Of a stretch of 64,000 nucleotides of DNA, positions 1 to 10,314 are shown one piece after another. The position numbers were made by a program, and so were the translations under genes. The notes beneath the pieces were generated by a model. It was not told where the DNA came from and did not search any database. It saw nothing but the letters and a program-made list of their open reading frames with translations. This stretch comes from Parabacteroides sp. PFB2-10 (lineage in GTDB: Bacteria > Bacteroidota > Bacteroidia > Bacteroidales > Tannerellaceae), in assembly GCF_029893085.1 (NCBI RefSeq), contig NZ_JARXWI010000003.1, forward strand, positions 248,001 through 312,000, written 5' to 3'. Positions within the stretch are counted from its first letter, which is position 1. Each line of letters starts with the position of its first letter.

Positions 1-317
1 CCGCCTGCATCGGGCGTGATGACGATCATTTCGCAGGCTTCTCCGCTGGCGGTTAATCGATCCATCACATCTTTGACACGTCCGGGACCTGTCCAGTCGG
101 TATTGTTGCCCCACATGCCGTGTAACAGATAGAGCACCGGATAGGTTTTGCCTTTGTTCAGATCAAAACCCGCAGGAAGGAGTACATTGTATGCCCGCTT
201 GGCATTCAACACCTCACTGTAAATCGTATCCGTGACTACCCGGCTTTGAAAAGGAGACTGTGCCTTTACCGATAATACACATAGGCATAGGGCTATGAGG
301 TAAATAATTCGTTTCAT
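1..317 (-). CDS. Secreted esterase (CE1/esterase D-like), partial
   Basis: Only the first ~105 codons are in the window; the gene runs off the left edge. It starts at the ATG at 317 with a signal peptide (MKRIIYLIALCLCVLSVKAQ). A segment reading PVLYLLHGMWGNNTDW follows, which is the oxyanion-side strand and loop of alpha/beta-hydrolase esterases of the esterase D / carbohydrate esterase 1 group. The nucleophile GxSxG motif would lie outside the window. It sits 67 bp after the GH10 xylanase in the same direction, so a role in removing acyl or feruloyl groups from xylan is plausible. A hairpin at 335-367 separates the two genes, so it may be only partly co-transcribed. The substrate is inferred from context. 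Confidence 0.75.
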   Translation of the reverse strand, partial: MKRIIYLIALCLCVLSVKAQSPFQSRVVTDTIYSEVLNAKRAYNVLLPAGFDLNKGKTYPVLYLLHGMWGNNTDWTGPGRVKDVMDRLTASGEACEMIVITPDAG

Positions 318-334
318 GATAAATGATTTATAAA

Positions 335-367
335 AATAAACAGAGGATCAAAGACCCTCTGTTTATT
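335..367 (-). terminator. Terminator-like hairpin after xyn10A
   Basis: A perfect 12-bp inverted repeat (AATAAACAGAGG / CCTCTGTTTATT) has a 9-nt loop. Read on the minus strand it is followed by TTTAT, giving a T-rich tail. It lies between the stop of the xylanase and the start of the esterase and probably ends or attenuates the xylan operon transcript. Confidence 0.65.
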
Positions 368-384
368 AAGTAAGACTATTATTA

Positions 385-2616
385 TTATTGTCCCGATAAA
401 CCGGCTGCAAACCCGGCATAGGTATGCTTTCGGTTATTATTCAAATCCCATAAACCGATAGGCTCGCCTCCTCTCCAGCTGGAGCTGGTCGGGCTATCAG
501 TGACAGCCCATTGCGTGATACCATAGCGTTGAGCGGCTGGAACAAGCTCAAAATACTTTTGGATGATGAAGGTATAGAAACCGGCCATTGCTTTATGGTG
601 TTCTTCCGTCATATCTTCTGTTTTGATACCTGCCGCAAACGCCTTTTCTGTGATACCCATATCCAATTCTGTGATCTTGATTAATTTGCCGGTTGCGGCC
701 AACAATTTAAACATATTCACAATAGACTCTTCCTGGCTCTTCTGAGCGGCTGCGTCCAAGATGTAACTTACGTGCATCTGTGTACCGATACCGTCGATCT
801 TCGTTACGCCATCCGACTCCCATTGCTCAATCCATTTCACCAAGCTCTTGGCTTTACCGTTACCGTCCCACCAAGATTCGAGGTTATAGTCATTGATAAA
901 TAGTTTCAGATCCGATGGATTACCTCCGCTTTCAGCAAAATGCTGGCGAGCCAGTTTTACGGTGGTGCGAACATAGTCGTTATCACCTAAGTAATCTTGC
1001 CAGTAGAAGTTGGCAGCCGGATCGCCATTGGAGGCTGATTGTAAATCATATTTGCCATCGCCATCACCGTCACTTCCTGATAAAGCTTCATTGACAACAT
1101 CCCAAGCTGTTACGTAACCGTCACAAGCTGTCATCATACCGGCGATCCATCTATCCATTGCACCGGTCAATGCTTCGGCCTTTTCTTCGTCGGTCAACGG
1201 AATGGTATTCCCGGACTCTTGTTTTTCGAAAACGATATCATCGAAATAATAAGTCGTAGCCACCTTAGACTCAGACAGGTTGAATGCAATCGTATTCATT
1301 CCTTTTTGACTCCCTGAAATAACTCCCGAATTTTTATACTCCTGCCATTCGGTAGTTACCTGTGGAGAACCCACCATAGCGTAATGCAAATAACCTCCAG
1401 GATTGTTGTGTGCTTGTGAGGTGATAGTTGCAGGTTTGCTAGCTTTGATTTTCATGCTGAAGTTATACGCTTCACCTTCTTCAAAAGTATGAGGTACCTT
1501 CACAAAGAACTGTGTATCCCATGCATTGGTCGGATCATCGCCTGATTCTATAACAATCGCGCGTCCAACACCATCAGCACCCGTACCGGCTGCACCAAAA
1601 GAGGCTGCTTTCGGACCATCTTTCTTTTCTGTTGCAAAGAAACAGGAAACATCGTTGCCTTCGCAATTACTATTGCTTACCAGGTTCACCCAATAGGTGC
1701 TTGGTCCTGGGGCAACGGCAACGATACCAAAGGTGTAACTATGCCAACCCGGTTTGCTCCAACCGGTCAGACTCTCTTCGTCAAAAGAAGGATTGGCGAT
1801 TAAATTCTCGTCACTTCCTGTGGCTTTCAGTGACAAATCATCGAAGAAAAGCTCTCCTTCAAATGTACCAAAACAGAAGCGAAGTCTGTCTAAAGCGTAA
1901 TTGGCTGTAAAGGTAACAGAGGCTTCCGCCCACTGTTCACCGGCAGCAAAACCAGGTAAATATTGTGTAGCACCTCCTTTAACACCCGGCCAGAAATTAA
2001 CATTGGTGGCATTGGTGGCTTTGATACGCATACTGATCGTGTACTCCTGACCAACAACCAAAGGAGCAGCTGGGTCATAGTAAATTTCACTGTCCCATGG
2101 GTTGGATCCCTTCGTAGGAACAACCATGCGTAAAGCCGGATCAGCATCGTCTGGATCCACTTCTATTTCTTTATCTGCAAGCAGACTATTCAGATACTTA
2201 TTGTTCTGCTGTGCATGCCAAGCCAATGTGTGCCCGTAAATAGTTGCTCCTCCAGCTTTTGCTGCCTGAACAAATCCAATCACTTTAGAGAAGTCCATTG
2301 ACCCGTCATTTTTCACAATAGAACTATACTTCATCGCATTGCCTGCAGTCAGTTCGTCGAAATTGGAATTAGACATACGGTATACCAATCCCTCTTTGAC
2401 ATATTCACTCACGGTGACACCGGAACCCAACTTGAAGTTGGGATCCGTACTCCGGTTCACATAGGATTTCAATGCGTCATAGTCATTCAGGTATTCCATT
2501 TGCGTAATGGAAGCCGGCTTTTCTACATCATATTCTAATGCGGAATCATCCACACAGGATGTGATCGCCATACTGGCCAGGACGAAAGCTCCTAAAATAT
2601 ATTTTGTATGTTTCAT
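385..2616 (-). CDS. xyn10A: GH10 endo-1,4-beta-xylanase with inserted carbohydrate-binding modules
   Basis: This 743-residue lipoprotein has a signal peptide with a lipobox ending at Cys21. The GH10 barrel is split. The N-terminal strands occupy about residues 45-150 and include the signature HTLAWHAQ at 129-136. An insertion of about 300 residues (about 155-465) then carries two beta-sandwich modules of the CBM4/9/22 type. The barrel resumes with the acid/base WDVVNEAL (Glu510) and the nucleophile KITELD (Glu650). This split arrangement is known for surface xylanases of xylan-degrading Bacteroidetes. It is the last gene of the xus series, 32 bp after xusE. The protein is expected to be anchored on the outer face of the outer membrane and to cut xylan into oligosaccharides for the two SusC/D pairs. 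All catalytic residues are present. Confidence 0.93.
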   Translation of the reverse strand: MKHTKYILGAFVLASMAITSCVDDSALEYDVEKPASITQMEYLNDYDALKSYVNRSTDPNFKLGSGVTVSEYVKEGLVYRMSNSNFDELTAGNAMKYSSIVKNDGSMDFSKVIGFVQAAKAGGATIYGHTLAWHAQQNNKYLNSLLADKEIEVDPDDADPALRMVVPTKGSNPWDSEIYYDPAAPLVVGQEYTISMRIKATNATNVNFWPGVKGGATQYLPGFAAGEQWAEASVTFTANYALDRLRFCFGTFEGELFFDDLSLKATGSDENLIANPSFDEESLTGWSKPGWHSYTFGIVAVAPGPSTYWVNLVSNSNCEGNDVSCFFATEKKDGPKAASFGAAGTGADGVGRAIVIESGDDPTNAWDTQFFVKVPHTFEEGEAYNFSMKIKASKPATITSQAHNNPGGYLHYAMVGSPQVTTEWQEYKNSGVISGSQKGMNTIAFNLSESKVATTYYFDDIVFEKQESGNTIPLTDEEKAEALTGAMDRWIAGMMTACDGYVTAWDVVNEALSGSDGDGDGKYDLQSASNGDPAANFYWQDYLGDNDYVRTTVKLARQHFAESGGNPSDLKLFINDYNLESWWDGNGKAKSLVKWIEQWESDGVTKIDGIGTQMHVSYILDAAAQKSQEESIVNMFKLLAATGKLIKITELDMGITEKAFAAGIKTEDMTEEHHKAMAGFYTFIIQKYFELVPAAQRYGITQWAVTDSPTSSSWRGGEPIGLWDLNNNRKHTYAGFAAGLSGQ

Positions 2617-2648
2617 ATCTTTTTTATTTTATCGTAAGAAACTACTTG

Positions 2649-3746
2649 TTATTTCTCAGCCGGTGTAAACCACTCAGCTTTCATACCTCTGTCTCTTGCA
2701 ACCAAAATATCATCCGTTACATAATGGTGCTTTTCATGAATGGTCTCTTTCCCACTCTTGGGGAAGGTCATTTCAACCTCAAATCCCGTTTCGAATTCCA
2801 GATACAGAGCGTCTCTGTCCTGATTACCCCAACTGTTCTTCTCGCCCAGTTCAACAAAACGTCCGTTGCCTTTCGCCGTTATGTTATAAACGCGAACACT
2901 GTCATTCACCTGTATCAAGGTATTTACCGGTGTTACGGCACATGCATTGCTGTTGTCGAAAGCGAGATTGAGTGATACTGGGAGATCCAGTCCTGCAGCG
3001 TTTGCATAAACAATCGGAAACTCAGTGTCGGTTAATGAGATTGTGTTCAACCCGAACACCTCATCTTTTTCGACATACTGGTGCTTGCGTGTTACATTTT
3101 CGGTTGCTCCGTTTATGGTTACCACATCCGTTCCCCGTCTCAGATAATTACCTTCCCACTTGTTAATGTACTTCACAGCATAAAGCGTGTAATCTTTCGG
3201 TACTACATCCCAATCGTCAGCAACTGCACGTCTGGGGTTAGCCACCACCGGAGTACCGGAAAGAATGCTGTCTGCATTGTTTACGCTTGTCATAACAACC
3301 GGAATAACATAGGTAGTTGTAATTGATTTCGGGTCGTTAAAGAAAGCATCAGTCAGCTGCACGGTTACACCGCCCAGTAATTTGCCTTTTTCAATAACGA
3401 TCTTATCAGATGAGAGCGAATAATAATTTGAGGGCATAGGAGTAACCTCCTTGTCTGTACCATCAAAAACAAGTCCGTCGCATAATGAATTGTCTACACG
3501 GATACCGATTTCGATGTTCTTATTGTTTTTATAAACACCACCCATCGTTGCCATGATCTGACACTTATAGTCATTGTCCAGCGTGGTGTCAAATATATCC
3601 TCGCCTAAGCAAATGGTACGAATGGGGCTTTGATACGCAAAATACACAGCGGTATATTCGTAATCAGGAAATTCCCAATCGCCATTTTCGCAAGAGGTGA
3701 ACATGACACCAGTTATTGCTAATAATAGAAATAATGCTCTTTTCAT
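2649..3746 (-). CDS. xusE: Surface lipoprotein with DUF1735-type N-domain (XusE-like)
   Basis: This 365-residue lipoprotein (lipobox ...MFTSC, Cys19) has an N-terminal domain of about 130 residues with the DUF1735/BT_3987 look: tandem short strands, a conserved NYYSLSS segment, and a run of T/V-rich strands at about 140-160. A C-terminal beta-rich domain of about 170 residues follows. Proteins at this position between xusD and xyn10A are called XusE and are thought to bind xylan at the surface. The assignment rests on gene order as well as sequence. It is 28 bp after xusD and 32 bp before xyn10A, so it belongs to the same transcript. The exact ligand cannot be told from sequence. Confidence 0.8.
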   Translation of the reverse strand: MKRALFLLLAITGVMFTSCENGDWEFPDYEYTAVYFAYQSPIRTICLGEDIFDTTLDNDYKCQIMATMGGVYKNNKNIEIGIRVDNSLCDGLVFDGTDKEVTPMPSNYYSLSSDKIVIEKGKLLGGVTVQLTDAFFNDPKSITTTYVIPVVMTSVNNADSILSGTPVVANPRRAVADDWDVVPKDYTLYAVKYINKWEGNYLRRGTDVVTINGATENVTRKHQYVEKDEVFGLNTISLTDTEFPIVYANAAGLDLPVSLNLAFDNSNACAVTPVNTLIQVNDSVRVYNITAKGNGRFVELGEKNSWGNQDRDALYLEFETGFEVEMTFPKSGKETIHEKHHYVTDDILVARDRGMKAEWFTPAEK

Positions 3747-3774
3747 TTTATTGTTTATTAATCGTTCGACATGA

Positions 3775-5592
3775 TTACCAACCCTTGTTCTGAAGCAGGT
3801 TGCTAAACTTGATTACTTCACCGTATGGTATCGGTCCATAATACATATAGTCTTGATATGAACGTGTTTCAACATCAGGAAGTACGTTGTATTTCCCTCC
3901 ATTGATATTCATCCCTTTTGCGGGAACTGTCAACGTTTCTTTCCAACGGCGAAGATCCCAGAAACGGAAACCCTCAAAACAAAGTTCCAAACGTCGCTCA
4001 TTACGAATCAATTCACGCATTTTGTCTTTGTTCCCTTTTATGGATTCCAGGTAGGCATCTCCATTATCTTTACCAACGCCTGCTCTGGCACGGATAGCTT
4101 TGACTACATCATAAGCAGAATAGCCATGTGCTCCTGTACCGGTGGGTCCCCATGCTTCATTCGCTGCTTCCGCATAACCCAAGAAGATTTCTGTGTAGCG
4201 GATAAACGGCTTATAGTGGTAAGCATTAGTCGCGGAACTTGGATTCGCATTTACACTCTGACACAACAATTTCTTCATGTAGTATCCGGTACGTGTGGAT
4301 GTCTCTGTTTTGTTCAGCGCATTATTGTCCGAACCGTCGGAAGCTGTTGTAATCGTACTGCTCTGTGGACCTGCTTTGCTACCATTCCGGATGATATACA
4401 GATCGAGACGCGGGTCACGGTTGGCATACGGATCGTTTGCGTTGTATCCACTACCGCCTTCTGAGATAGGATATCCATTCGCCATAGGGAAGGCATCCAC
4501 CAGATTCTGAGTCGGATTCAAACGTCCTTTACCAAACAGGGTAGGAGGATAATGTGTTTCTTCCAGTGATCTGTTATTTTCTTTGTTCGAACGCCACAGT
4601 ATCTCTTTCGGATTCACACCGGCTTGCAAATTCTCAATTGTTTTACTAACGGCATACCATTGGTTTCCCAGCGGATCTATTTCTGCGATAGGATTGCTAC
4701 CTAAGCCATTCAATACGATAGCCATTTGGTTGGCAGCATCTTCCCAGGTAACAGTCGTTCCTTCGGTATAAGCCGGGCTGGCTGCCAATAAGGCTGCCTG
4801 GGCACGAATCGCTTTCGCAATACGTCCGCTCATACGGCTACGGGCATTATCACCAAACACGCGGGTGTATTGACCTGCCGTAACCCCTCTGGAGCGATAT
4901 TTAGCAGGAACGTCAATATCATCTTCTACTGAACCATAATCTTCCGGCAGTAATGAAATAGCCAATTCTACGTCGGCATTCAACTGGTTGATACATTCCT
5001 GGAATGTGTTACGGGGCAGGTTGAATTCAGAAGTAAGATCTTCCGGTTCGGTCAGAATGGGGATACCCAGTAATTGTCCGTCGGTAGCCCATCCACCATG
5101 GTTCAATAATAGGTGGTACATATAAAGTGCGCGCATACCATAGGCATCACCCTTCATACGTTCTTTAAACAATTCGGCTGCCACTTCGTCTTGTGCCCAT
5201 TTTACATCATCGGCGATGGCAAGAAACTGATTCAGATATTGCCACGAAGCACGCAGGTACTGCCAACGATCCATCGGATTGTTGTTGGCACGCCAGGAAC
5301 CGGTAGCCATCGTACGGTAACTATTGGCCGGGTCATTCGACACGGCATCGTCGGTAGCCACGTCATTGAATGAATATGAACCTAATGGATTACTGATATA
5401 GGCATGACCGAGTAGTCCAACAGCCCATAAGGGCATATTATACAAACTCTCCTTATCTTTATGATTTTCTATAGTTGGTTCGAACAGGTCGCCGCAACTT
5501 GCCAGCATAGAGATCAAGGGTACTATTAATACAAGTATAGCTACTTTTTTTATATTCTTCATAACTGTATTCATTTTAGCTGATTGTATCAT
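3775..5592 (-). CDS. xusD: SusD/RagB-family glycan-binding lipoprotein (second pair)
   Basis: This is a SusD-like protein of about 595-605 residues. It has the SusD helical N-terminal half (lipobox ...MLASCGDLF) and the usual C-terminal signature RNERRLELCFEGFRFWDLRRW, here at about residues 534-554. The longest frame starts at 5592, where its ATG overlaps the xusC stop as TAATG, implying translational coupling. A start at the eleventh codon (5562, MKNIKKVAIL) would give a more compact signal peptide. As the partner of XusC it should sit as a lid over the TonB-dependent channel and capture xylo-oligosaccharides. Its large size and fourth position in the run fit XusD. Confidence 0.9.
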   Translation of the reverse strand: MIQSAKMNTVMKNIKKVAILVLIVPLISMLASCGDLFEPTIENHKDKESLYNMPLWAVGLLGHAYISNPLGSYSFNDVATDDAVSNDPANSYRTMATGSWRANNNPMDRWQYLRASWQYLNQFLAIADDVKWAQDEVAAELFKERMKGDAYGMRALYMYHLLLNHGGWATDGQLLGIPILTEPEDLTSEFNLPRNTFQECINQLNADVELAISLLPEDYGSVEDDIDVPAKYRSRGVTAGQYTRVFGDNARSRMSGRIAKAIRAQAALLAASPAYTEGTTVTWEDAANQMAIVLNGLGSNPIAEIDPLGNQWYAVSKTIENLQAGVNPKEILWRSNKENNRSLEETHYPPTLFGKGRLNPTQNLVDAFPMANGYPISEGGSGYNANDPYANRDPRLDLYIIRNGSKAGPQSSTITTASDGSDNNALNKTETSTRTGYYMKKLLCQSVNANPSSATNAYHYKPFIRYTEIFLGYAEAANEAWGPTGTGAHGYSAYDVVKAIRARAGVGKDNGDAYLESIKGNKDKMRELIRNERRLELCFEGFRFWDLRRWKETLTVPAKGMNINGGKYNVLPDVETRSYQDYMYYGPIPYGEVIKFSNLLQNKGW

Positions 5593-8405
5593 TAAAAACT
5601 ACACTTAACACCCAGGTTGTAGAAGCGTCTTTGCGGCGTACTTCCCACATTCATTTCCTGATGTTTGCGTTCTTTTGAAATAGTCAGCAGGTCATGACCG
5701 CTCAAATAGATGCTTAACCCTTTGACAACCGCATTTTGCAAGAGATGCTTCGGAAGGTCGTATGTTAGTTGTACTTGTGCCAGCGTAAAGCGGCTGTTAT
5801 CGTACATCCAGAAGTCAGAGTTACGGAAATTGTTTTCACCGTTTGTTGTGGTCAGACGAGGATAAGTAGCTGTCGCTTTCGTCTCTTCTGTCCAACGGTT
5901 GCGTACGATTTCCGAATACTTATTGTCGCTACGAACCCAGTAGTAAGAGCTGTTCTTAAAACCATATCCGCCGAAAAAGCCATTACCCATAGCAAACAGG
6001 GTAAAGTCACGCCATTTAGCCGTGAAATTAACTCCCAGACGGAAAGGAGTACCTGAGCGTTCCAAGAATATCTCATCGTTGGAGTCAATCACCTCGTCAC
6101 CGTTCTGGTCTTTATATTTAATATCACCCGGTTTCACGGTTCCAAACTGCTTCGGCGAATTGTCAATTTCCTCCTGGCTATTAAAGAAACCTAAGCTTTC
6201 TAATCCCCAAAGACTGCTCAGTGGACGTCCTACACGTGTTTGATAGTCATATGCATAGTTTTCGTCACGACGAGCGGCTTCAGCCGTGTAATACATACCG
6301 CTAACGCCTAATGTCAGATCCACTTCGCTTACTTTCTTATTCGCATACACACTGAAGTCAAAACCAGATCGTTTGTCATTGTTGTAATTGATATACGGAA
6401 TAATCGATGAGGAAGGATATCCTGTTTGCGTAAAGTAAATAGGATAGAGTGAAGTCGGACGAGCAAGAGCTCCATCTACTCTATTTGTGAAATAGTTGAA
6501 ATCAAAGGAAATCAGCTTGTTCCAAAGCGAACCGCGCAAACCTGCTGTTATTTCTTTCCGTTTCACAAATGTCATATTCATATTGTCTCCACTTTGGAAT
6601 TCCGTAGCTGCTTCACCTCCAAGGTCACCCCAGGAATACCAGCCGCCTCGTTGCATAATAGCCTTATAGAGGTAGAATCCTTGTGAATTACCACCGGTAA
6701 TGTCGATATCCTGATTGATGATACCCGCAGATACATTCACCATCAAATCGTCGAAAGCGGTATTATCGAAGAAGCTTTCCTTCACCGGACGCCATCCTAA
6801 TGTCAATGTTGGTGAGAAACCGGCACGATTACCTTCCGGCAATTTAGCTGAATAGGGTATCGCTGCACTGAAATCAACATAATATTTCTGTTGGTAGTTA
6901 TACGATGCCTGCAGACCTAAGTTGGCATTACTCAAGCGATGGTATTCTCCGTTTCGCTGCGTTTGCCAAGCATTCGCGATAAGCATAGCGAATACATTAT
7001 GGTCGTCATTAAATGTCTGTTGATAATCGAATTGTGCCGACACATTATAGGTATAACGGTAAGCCGCGTTGCTGATGTTTTCATTACCTGTCTTACTGTC
7101 GTTACCATACTGTGTCACGCTGGCGATCATATCTTTCCCTGCATAGTTAGTCCATACCGGTTCAAAGGTAGCGTATTCGTTTGAATAACCCTGATTGTAA
7201 GTCGAAGCATAGTCGATACCATACTTAGCGCGGAAGAACAACCCTTGCAACAGAGGTTTCAGGTTCACGTCGAAACGGGTATTGAACTGAAACTGACGGC
7301 TTACAAACTTACTGTCACCGGCAGCATACGAGGCTGCGATCGGGTTTGTCGGGTCGAGCTGTGTACCTCCTAAGAAATACTTACCATCAATAATATGGTT
7401 ACTGGCATTGATCGTATTCCATGACGGAATATCGTTTTCTTCCAGGTAGCTAAGCGGGATAAGGGGAGAAACGCGGTTAGGACGTAATGTGGCAGCATTC
7501 GACCACCAGCTGCCGGCAGCAGAGTACGAGTCGTAAAAAGTTACGTTCGCATCGGCCTGGCCTGTGATCAGTTCATGCAATTTCACGTCCAAGTTACCAC
7601 GCACAAAGAAGCGGCTGATATAGTTGTCTGCTGCATTGGCAATTTTCAATGCCGAAGACTCCCTGTAATAACCGGTCGTTGTGTAGTATTTTACTCTTTC
7701 GTTACCTCCATAGATTTCCGCAATACCTTCCGAACGGTTATACATCTTTCGTATATAATCAGAAGAATACATATCCAAGTCCGGATAACGGTATGGGTTT
7801 ATACCTGACCCATGATTGTAGATATCTTCTGCACTATAGCTCGGTGTTAATCCATCGTTTACACGTGCTTCATTGTAGAGTGTCATGTATTCGGCAGAAC
7901 CCAAATATTTCGGATAAGATTTATTTGCGTACATACCGGTGCTGGCACGAACATCGATGCGGATATCGCCCATTTGCCCACGCTTGGTTGTGATCTGAAG
8001 TACACCATTGGCGCCACGGCTACCGTAGAGTACTACTGCAGCTGCCCCTTTCAATAAGGTGATTTGTTCGATTTCGGTAGGAATCACGTTGTTTGCATCA
8101 CGTACCATCCCGTCGACAACAACCAGGTAAGAGCCCATGCCCCATAGATTACCATTCATACCACCCACAACGTTTTCCAAAAAATCCAAACTGTATGTGG
8201 TATAGGCTTTCTTTGTTAATTCCTCCACGTCGACCGAAGAAACACCTCCTAAAAGGTCTTCTTGATCCACGCTGCGAAATGCTACTTGTACTTTGCCCTC
8301 TACCTGATCACCCATTATATCCTGTAGTGCCTCTTGAGAATTGGCATGTACGGAACAGCAGGCGAATATGGCGCAAAATACGAGTCCTTTATATATATGT
8401 TTCAT
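5592..8405 (-). CDS. xusC: SusC-like TonB-dependent transporter lacking the N-terminal extension domain
   Basis: This 937-residue outer-membrane transporter has a signal peptide (MKHIYKGLVFCAIFACCSVHA), a plug domain at about 55-165 and a 22-strand-type barrel to the end. The plug contains VVVDGMVRDANN and the SusC-typical segment LKGAAAVVLYGSRGANGV. Unlike the first SusC here and the orphan at 32636-35680, it lacks the roughly 80-residue carboxypeptidase-regulatory-like domain (the VxG...D..G.P..GANV pattern). It therefore has a short N-terminus, as I recall for XusC proteins. It ends in KCSF, an aromatic C-terminus typical of outer-membrane barrels. The start lies 29 bp after the xusB stop and its stop overlaps xusD. 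Its role is import of larger xylan fragments together with XusD. Confidence 0.9.
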   Translation of the reverse strand: MKHIYKGLVFCAIFACCSVHANSQEALQDIMGDQVEGKVQVAFRSVDQEDLLGGVSSVDVEELTKKAYTTYSLDFLENVVGGMNGNLWGMGSYLVVVDGMVRDANNVIPTEIEQITLLKGAAAVVLYGSRGANGVLQITTKRGQMGDIRIDVRASTGMYANKSYPKYLGSAEYMTLYNEARVNDGLTPSYSAEDIYNHGSGINPYRYPDLDMYSSDYIRKMYNRSEGIAEIYGGNERVKYYTTTGYYRESSALKIANAADNYISRFFVRGNLDVKLHELITGQADANVTFYDSYSAAGSWWSNAATLRPNRVSPLIPLSYLEENDIPSWNTINASNHIIDGKYFLGGTQLDPTNPIAASYAAGDSKFVSRQFQFNTRFDVNLKPLLQGLFFRAKYGIDYASTYNQGYSNEYATFEPVWTNYAGKDMIASVTQYGNDSKTGNENISNAAYRYTYNVSAQFDYQQTFNDDHNVFAMLIANAWQTQRNGEYHRLSNANLGLQASYNYQQKYYVDFSAAIPYSAKLPEGNRAGFSPTLTLGWRPVKESFFDNTAFDDLMVNVSAGIINQDIDITGGNSQGFYLYKAIMQRGGWYSWGDLGGEAATEFQSGDNMNMTFVKRKEITAGLRGSLWNKLISFDFNYFTNRVDGALARPTSLYPIYFTQTGYPSSSIIPYINYNNDKRSGFDFSVYANKKVSEVDLTLGVSGMYYTAEAARRDENYAYDYQTRVGRPLSSLWGLESLGFFNSQEEIDNSPKQFGTVKPGDIKYKDQNGDEVIDSNDEIFLERSGTPFRLGVNFTAKWRDFTLFAMGNGFFGGYGFKNSSYYWVRSDNKYSEIVRNRWTEETKATATYPRLTTTNGENNFRNSDFWMYDNSRFTLAQVQLTYDLPKHLLQNAVVKGLSIYLSGHDLLTISKERKHQEMNVGSTPQRRFYNLGVKCSF

Positions 8406-8434
8406 TGCTATCTTTTATTAGAGTTATCAATTTT

Positions 8435-10306
8435 TTACCAACCCGGATTTTGTGTAAATTCGGGATATATTGTGACATCCTCCGTTTTGAACGGTAACCA
8501 ATAGTGTTTGCTTGAGAGATTACGCGTAATGATGACCTCTTCGTCCCAGTTTACTACCGCATTTTCCTTTGGATCAGCTTTCGGATCGAGCGGAGCCGCG
8601 CGGTCGAATAATTGTTCCGTTTTAATGTTGTAAGGATATTCTGTCAATAACAACCAACGACGAAGGTCATTGAAACGATGTCCTTCGAATGCCAATTCTA
8701 CGGCACGTTCTCTACGCAATTCACTCATAAATCCATCCAAAGAAGCTGTGTATTTGTCGGCAACCGGACCAACGCCAGCGCGTTCACGAATGGTGTTGAC
8801 CGCTTCGACAGCGCTTTTCGAGAAAGAGGCGTCTTTGGCATTAGCCGAACCATACCCTTGCGCTGCTGCTTCCGCATACATCAAGTAAACATCTGCCAAA
8901 CGTAGCCACGACAGGTGGAAATGTGTAGAATAGCTATAGCCATAGGTCAAATCCCATTTATTCGCACCCATAGGGATGAATTTATAGTTCAGATAACCTG
9001 TGCGTGATGTCTTACGCGGGTCGTTACGGAAGTTACCACCGTTATACAGGTTGGCATAGCGGTATTGTTCATCTGACGGATCGGTGATGGTGCCCGATAC
9101 CATCTTCACGCCGTCATATATGATGTCGTTGTAGAAACGTGGGTCTCTGTTTTTCCACGGATGTGTTTGGTCAAAGCTTGACTCCGGATCATTGAGTGGA
9201 AGACCGTCGACTGTACCATAGTAGTTGACATAATTAGCTGAAGGACAAAGTACGATACCGTCGCCTTCTGCCATATTAGCAATCTGATACGAGTTCATCT
9301 GACGCCAGTATGAGTCAGCTCCGTAAGTCGGGCTTCGCATGATCGCTTCCGTACCACCGGGCATCAACCAGTTCTGCTGCATGGTATAGAATAATGAACT
9401 GTATTTTTCGAAATCAACCAAAGCATATTGTGTTTCTCCGTTTTCTACCATACTCAACACCTTGCCGAAAGCAGACGCTGCTTTCTTACACATTTCAGCA
9501 TCATAGGTTTTCGGACCGTTCACACCATTTGCCATCAACGGACTACCTGCATATAAATAGGTCTTTCCTAAATAGGCCAGAGCCCATATTTTGTTTGCAC
9601 GCAAAGCGTTGTTACCTGCCGTACGACGACCGATCTCAGTGTCGTCCCAATTTACTGGAAGCAGATCGGCTGCTTTCTGAAAGTCGGCTGCCATTTTCTC
9701 TGCGTTTTCACGATAGGTTTCGCGCGGAAGAGTTAACGGCTCGTCACTTGGCAATACAGACTCGATATAAGGCAGACCACCCCAATACGTAGTCAGTTGG
9801 AAATAGAACCAGGCACGTAAGAAATAGAGCTGTCCTTCAACTATCTTGCGCTCTTCATCAGAAGCATCGGTCATTTTCCCGGCAGCCAGTGCTTCCAGTC
9901 CCATATTGGCCACGCGGATACCATACCAGGAACCACCCCATATCGCTTTTTTAAAACGGTCACCCCCTGCGCTCCAGCCACGATCGAGGAAACAGTGACC
10001 AGCACCAATATAATTACGGTAGTTACCCCGGTCGATACTAAATCCCATCAGGTATTCACCGTTACCGATAGTTACCACTTCATCTTCGCCCCAGTTAAAC
10101 GAGCTTACCCAATATGCCTTGGCAACATCCGGAGCCAAATGATACATCCTTTCCACAAACCCCTGAAAGTTGGTGAAGTTCTTAAAGGCATCATCAGCTG
10201 AGATAACAGAATCCGGCTCTTTGTCTAAGTACTCCGTACAGGATGATAGACTGAACAAAACGGATGTTATCCCGCACAAATAAATTATTAATTTTGTTTT
10301 CATCAT
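8435..10306 (-). CDS. xusB: SusD/RagB-family glycan-binding lipoprotein (first pair)
   Basis: This 623-residue SusD-like protein has lipobox ...LSLSSC (Cys23), followed by TEYLDKEPDS, a very common SusD N-terminus. The late signature LRRERAVELAFEGHRFNDLR lies near residues 530-550. It begins 8 bp after xusA, so the two are translated from one message. It is expected to pair with the XusA channel on the cell surface to bind xylan oligosaccharides. The N-terminal TPR-like helices and C-terminal RagB/SusD domain are both complete, and no disruption is seen. Confidence 0.92.
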   Translation of the reverse strand: MMKTKLIIYLCGITSVLFSLSSCTEYLDKEPDSVISADDAFKNFTNFQGFVERMYHLAPDVAKAYWVSSFNWGEDEVVTIGNGEYLMGFSIDRGNYRNYIGAGHCFLDRGWSAGGDRFKKAIWGGSWYGIRVANMGLEALAAGKMTDASDEERKIVEGQLYFLRAWFYFQLTTYWGGLPYIESVLPSDEPLTLPRETYRENAEKMAADFQKAADLLPVNWDDTEIGRRTAGNNALRANKIWALAYLGKTYLYAGSPLMANGVNGPKTYDAEMCKKAASAFGKVLSMVENGETQYALVDFEKYSSLFYTMQQNWLMPGGTEAIMRSPTYGADSYWRQMNSYQIANMAEGDGIVLCPSANYVNYYGTVDGLPLNDPESSFDQTHPWKNRDPRFYNDIIYDGVKMVSGTITDPSDEQYRYANLYNGGNFRNDPRKTSRTGYLNYKFIPMGANKWDLTYGYSYSTHFHLSWLRLADVYLMYAEAAAQGYGSANAKDASFSKSAVEAVNTIRERAGVGPVADKYTASLDGFMSELRRERAVELAFEGHRFNDLRRWLLLTEYPYNIKTEQLFDRAAPLDPKADPKENAVVNWDEEVIITRNLSSKHYWLPFKTEDVTIYPEFTQNPGW

Positions 10307-10314
10307 ATTCTTAA

